Source: CAZIPZ01 sp964541075 (lineage in GTDB: Bacteria; Acidobacteriota; Terriglobia; 20CM-2-55-15). From it: a stretch of 7,149 nucleotides of DNA. Below, in pieces: positions 5,583 to 7,149 of the stretch (position 1 is the stretch's first letter; each line of letters starts with the position of its first letter). The notes below the pieces were generated by a model that searched no databases, was not told the origin of the DNA, and saw only the letters and a program-made list of their open reading frames with translations. The DNA lies in contig CAZIPZ010000199.1 in the NCBI GenBank assembly GCA_964541075.1, positions 1-7,149 on the forward strand, written 5' to 3'. The position numbers and the translations under genes were made by a program.

Positions 5583-6298
5583 CGAGTCTCCGTCGCCGGC
5601 AGCGAACCCTCCGTCGCGACCATTTCGGCGCCTGCGACGCGGTTGATGCGTTCCAAATACTCCACTACCTCGAACTGGGCAAGCACATTGGAATCATGGC
5701 TAACCACAAGCAAGGCAGAACCGCTTTCATCGGCGATCTCGCGCATGAGCGCGATCGCTTCCTCCGATCTTCGACGATCCAGGTTTCCTGTAGGTTCGTC
5801 CGCAAGAACCAGCTTGGGACGGTTTGCAAGAGCTCGCGCGAGGGCGACACGTTGCTGCTGTCCGACCGACAGTTGCGATGGTTTATAGTTCATTCGATCT
5901 TTCAGCCCGACGCGTTCAAGCAACTGTCGCGCAACAGCGGGGTTGGGGCCGCCGCCGAACATCATTCCGAGCATGACGTTCTCGAACGCGGAATAGCCCT
6001 GCAGGAGATTGAAAGTCTGAAATACATAGCCCAAAACTCGTGCACGGAGGCGGTCGCGCTTGCCTTCAGAGAGTTTTTCCATCTGTTCGCCGTCGAGAGT
6101 AATCTTTCCCGCGTCCGGCTGGAGAATGCCCGCAATGAGATTGAGAAATGTTGTTTTGCCCGATCCGCTGGAACCGCTGAGTGCGATCTGCTGGCCGGCC
6201 TGAATCGTGAAGCGTGGGACGTTGATGATGAGCTTCACTTCTCCATCAGGAGTTCGATAGCCCTTTTGGAGGTTGGCTACCTCAAGGAGGAGAGACAT
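5579..6298 (-). CDS. ABC transporter ATP-binding protein, LolD/MacB type
   Basis: A 239-residue nucleotide-binding subunit that powers the adjoining permease from the cytosolic side. Motifs in order: Walker A GSSGSGKT (residues 42-49), Q-loop FQTFNLL with Gln94, signature LSVGQQQR (143-150), Walker B LVLADEPTGNLD (163-174, Asp167/Glu168) and switch His201 in VVSHDS. The DEPTGNLD form and overall size are those of the LolD/MacB/FtsE subgroup, which partners FtsX-fold permeases and usually performs mechanotransmission or envelope-linked transport rather than classical solute import. All catalytic residues are intact. It starts at ATG 6298, 18 bp after the DUF3299-like gene with only a weak AGG upstream, and its stop overlaps the permease start. 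Genes are therefore almost certainly co-transcribed and co-translated. Confidence 0.95.
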   Translation of the reverse strand: MSLLLEVANLQKGYRTPDGEVKLIINVPRFTIQAGQQIALSGSSGSGKTTFLNLIAGILQPDAGKITLDGEQMEKLSEGKRDRLRARVLGYVFQTFNLLQGYSAFENVMLGMMFGGGPNPAVARQLLERVGLKDRMNYKPSQLSVGQQQRVALARALANRPKLVLADEPTGNLDRRRSEEAIALMREIADESGSALLVVSHDSNVLAQFEVVEYLERINRVAGAEMVATEGSLPATETR

Positions 6299-6316
6299 GG
6301 AACTACCTGTTCGCCG

Positions 6317-6847
6317 TCAATTGCTGGTGCCTTGGTAGGCTATGGCCACGCCCTCGATTCGATAGAAGCTGTCCACGTTGTTATTCATGATTACTTCACC
6401 GATACGAAGCGTCCCATAAAGGATGAATGGATCGTATTTGGTAAACGCGGTCTTCTTCGCCATGACCACGTCCACCCAACTATTGGGGAAACCGAATATG
6501 CCGTAGCAGCAGGTGTCCACAGAGTCGACGAGAACGAAATGCGAAACACCGGTCGCATCGAAGTCGATCGGCATCATGTAGCCCCGAATCGCGACCTTTT
6601 GGCCGTTGAGCTTCCGGACGGCGTCCGGAATCGGGAAATTTCTCGGCGTCAGTTTAGTCCCTGGAGGCGGAAGGTTGGGATAGTCAAAGCTGTTCAGCAT
6701 TTTGAACGTGACCACCGTCGGGTACTCCTTCGCCCACTTGGCCATCTGGCTCGGAGGGACAATCGTGGACGGATCTCCCTTTTGAGCCATGGCGGGATTC
6801 GATCCGGTCATTCCCATCAATAGAAGGACGAATATGATTCTCTTCAT
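6317..6847 (-). CDS. Exported DUF3299-like protein, transporter partner
   Basis: A 176-residue protein with a signal peptide (MKRIIFVLLLMGM core, likely cut after AMA, residues 19-21). The mature part resembles DUF3299: VAIRGYMMPIDFDATGVSHFVLVDS (about 85-109) corresponds to the family's G-[FY]-M-[VM]-P-[LI]-x-F strand, followed by a paired Cys113-Cys114 in DTCCYGIFGFPNSWVDVVM and a final EGVAIAYQ strand. The CC-x-G pattern is of the kind seen in related planctomycete proteins, whereas the Vibrio type carries a GACIHVPPPPPNQ segment; the two cysteines could bind metal or form a disulphide (inference). The start ATG 6847 has GAGGAG (6859-6854) six bases upstream. As first gene of the transporter operon it is probably a periplasmic or membrane-anchored accessory of the ABC pair. 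No enzymatic function is known. Confidence 0.8.
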   Translation of the reverse strand: MKRIIFVLLLMGMTGSNPAMAQKGDPSTIVPPSQMAKWAKEYPTVVTFKMLNSFDYPNLPPPGTKLTPRNFPIPDAVRKLNGQKVAIRGYMMPIDFDATGVSHFVLVDSVDTCCYGIFGFPNSWVDVVMAKKTAFTKYDPFILYGTLRIGEVIMNNNVDSFYRIEGVAIAYQGTSN

Positions 6848-6853
6848 GCCTGG

Positions 6854-6908
6854 CTCCTCGCTCGACGCGGTTTGCGCGAAGTATAACGCAAATCATTGGC
6901 ATCATTAA
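6854..6908 (-). promoter_or_regulatory. Promoter of the transporter operon with spanning inverted repeat
   Basis: On the - strand a -10 box TATACT (6885-6880) lies 33 bases before the DUF3299-like ATG, with a weak -35 candidate TTAATG (6908-6903) 17 bp further up. The -10 box is inside the inverted repeat TTTGCG-N10-CGCAAA (6871-6876 and 6887-6892), so a bound dimeric regulator would block RNA polymerase. A Shine-Dalgarno GAGGAG follows at 6859-6854. The repeat does not match the Zur or Fur consensus that I know. Confidence 0.55.
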
Positions 6909-6956
6909 TCATGAATCCATCTCGGAGATCCCGGCGGGGATAGATCCCATTGCAGT

Positions 6957-7149
6957 TCACAAATTGGGGACTGTCCCCTCCCCGCAACCCCAAACGAAAG
7001 TTGCGGCGAGCGGCAGATGATCCGACGCTATTGTAGTCAGCCGATTTCGAATGAGTTCGGCCTTTTCAATATGCAGCGGCCGTTCGAAATAGATGTGATC
7101 CAGATGAAGCAGCGGCAGAAATCCGGGATACGTGCGGCGCCTTTGGACG
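6957..7149 (-). CDS. Endonuclease/exonuclease/phosphatase family protein, C-terminal fragment
   Basis: Only the last 63 codons lie in the window; the frame is open from the right edge to TGA at 6957-6959. The end of the EEP (DNase I-like, Mg-dependent phosphoesterase) fold is recognisable: FLPLLHLDHIYFERPL (residues 10-25) contains the LDHIY strand with the catalytic Asp-His-type motif, and ASDHLPLAATF (41-51) contains the invariant SDH in which the His acts as catalytic residue in this superfamily. Phosphodiester or phospholipid-type substrates are possible; the subfamily cannot be fixed from so short a piece. The final residues GCGEGTVPNL are encoded by the palindromic repeat and go beyond the usual end of the fold. 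It is on the same strand as, and 109 bp upstream of, the transporter operon, but the latter has its own promoter. Confidence 0.8.
   Translation of the reverse strand, partial: VQRRRTYPGFLPLLHLDHIYFERPLHIEKAELIRNRLTTIASDHLPLAATFVWGCGEGTVPNL
6966..7006. repeat. REP-like palindrome pair at the 3' end of the EEP gene
   Basis: GGGGACTGTCCCC (6966-6978) is a perfect palindrome around one central T. It is followed at once by a second hairpin, CCGCAAC (6982-6988) with GTTGCGG (7000-7006) around an 11-nt loop. The GGGGACTGTCCCC core resembles short palindromes scattered through many bacterial genomes and linked to REP-associated (RAYT, IS200-like) transposases; that is from general knowledge, and only one copy is in this window. 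Confidence 0.5.

Noticed and set aside
4800..5888. Long + strand open frame of 362 codons
   Set aside because: It lies opposite the permease and ATPase genes, has no recognisable domain, and the - strand proteins carry full family motifs, so it is an antisense shadow.
5696..6823. Long + strand open frame of 375 codons
   Set aside because: It is opposite the ATPase and DUF3299-like genes and crosses their boundary; no family features are present.
6919..6956. Small overlapping palindromes (ATCTCGGAGAT; ATCCC/GGGAT) as a terminator of the EEP gene
   Set aside because: Stems are only five bases long, alternative pairings compete, and no T-run follows on the - strand.

Overview
This window looks like a piece of a diderm (Gram-negative) bacterial genome of moderate GC content. 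The gene set (an exported thioredoxin-type glutathione peroxidase, a LssY_C-domain protein, a small outer-membrane barrel, a fatty-acid-hydroxylase family membrane enzyme and a FtsX-type ABC transporter with a DUF3299-like lipid- or metal-associated partner) and the style of the proteins suggest a soil or sediment Acidobacteriota-like organism. That taxonomic placement is inference; there is no rRNA or other marker in the window.

Layout. Bases 1-303 form a very GC-rich stretch whose coding status I cannot settle. It ends at a perfect 30-bp palindrome (304-333). From there, on the + strand, come the coiled-coil end of a small protein (299-595, start doubtful), a polypurine/polypyrimidine hairpin, and a 145-residue uncharacterised protein (660-1097). 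Facing it tail to tail on the - strand is a four-histidine-cluster fatty acid hydroxylase/sterol desaturase family protein (1075-1629), which appears to be expressed from a leaderless promoter. A 198-bp divergent intergenic region with a perfect 17-nt palindrome separates it from a + strand outer-membrane beta-barrel gene (1828-2505), which ends in a strong intrinsic terminator (2543-2584).

Next, a promoter with a TATAAT box and an abutting 12-bp palindrome drives a translationally coupled pair: an exported Cys-type glutathione peroxidase (TTG start at 2635) and an exported LssY_C-domain protein (GTG start at 3192, four-base overlap). This pair collides tail to tail with a - strand three-gene operon read from 6847 down to 4311: a DUF3299-like exported protein, a LolD/MacB-type ATPase and a FtsX/MacB-fold permease. 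The permease has the sequence hallmarks of the family that includes the zinc-regulated Zrg transporter of Vibrio. The operon has its own promoter, and the -10 box lies inside a TTTGCG-N10-CGCAAA inverted repeat. The window closes with the C-terminal end of an endonuclease/exonuclease/phosphatase family protein (6957-7149, - strand), whose last codons are written in a GGGGACTGTCCCC palindrome resembling a REP-type dispersed repeat.

Working together: the most coherent unit is the DUF3299-like/ATPase/permease operon, probably a small-molecule or metal transport machine at the inner membrane. The peroxidase/LssY_C pair is probably an envelope stress unit, since both products appear to be exported. 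No RNA genes, CRISPR arrays, complete insertion sequences or phage genes were seen.
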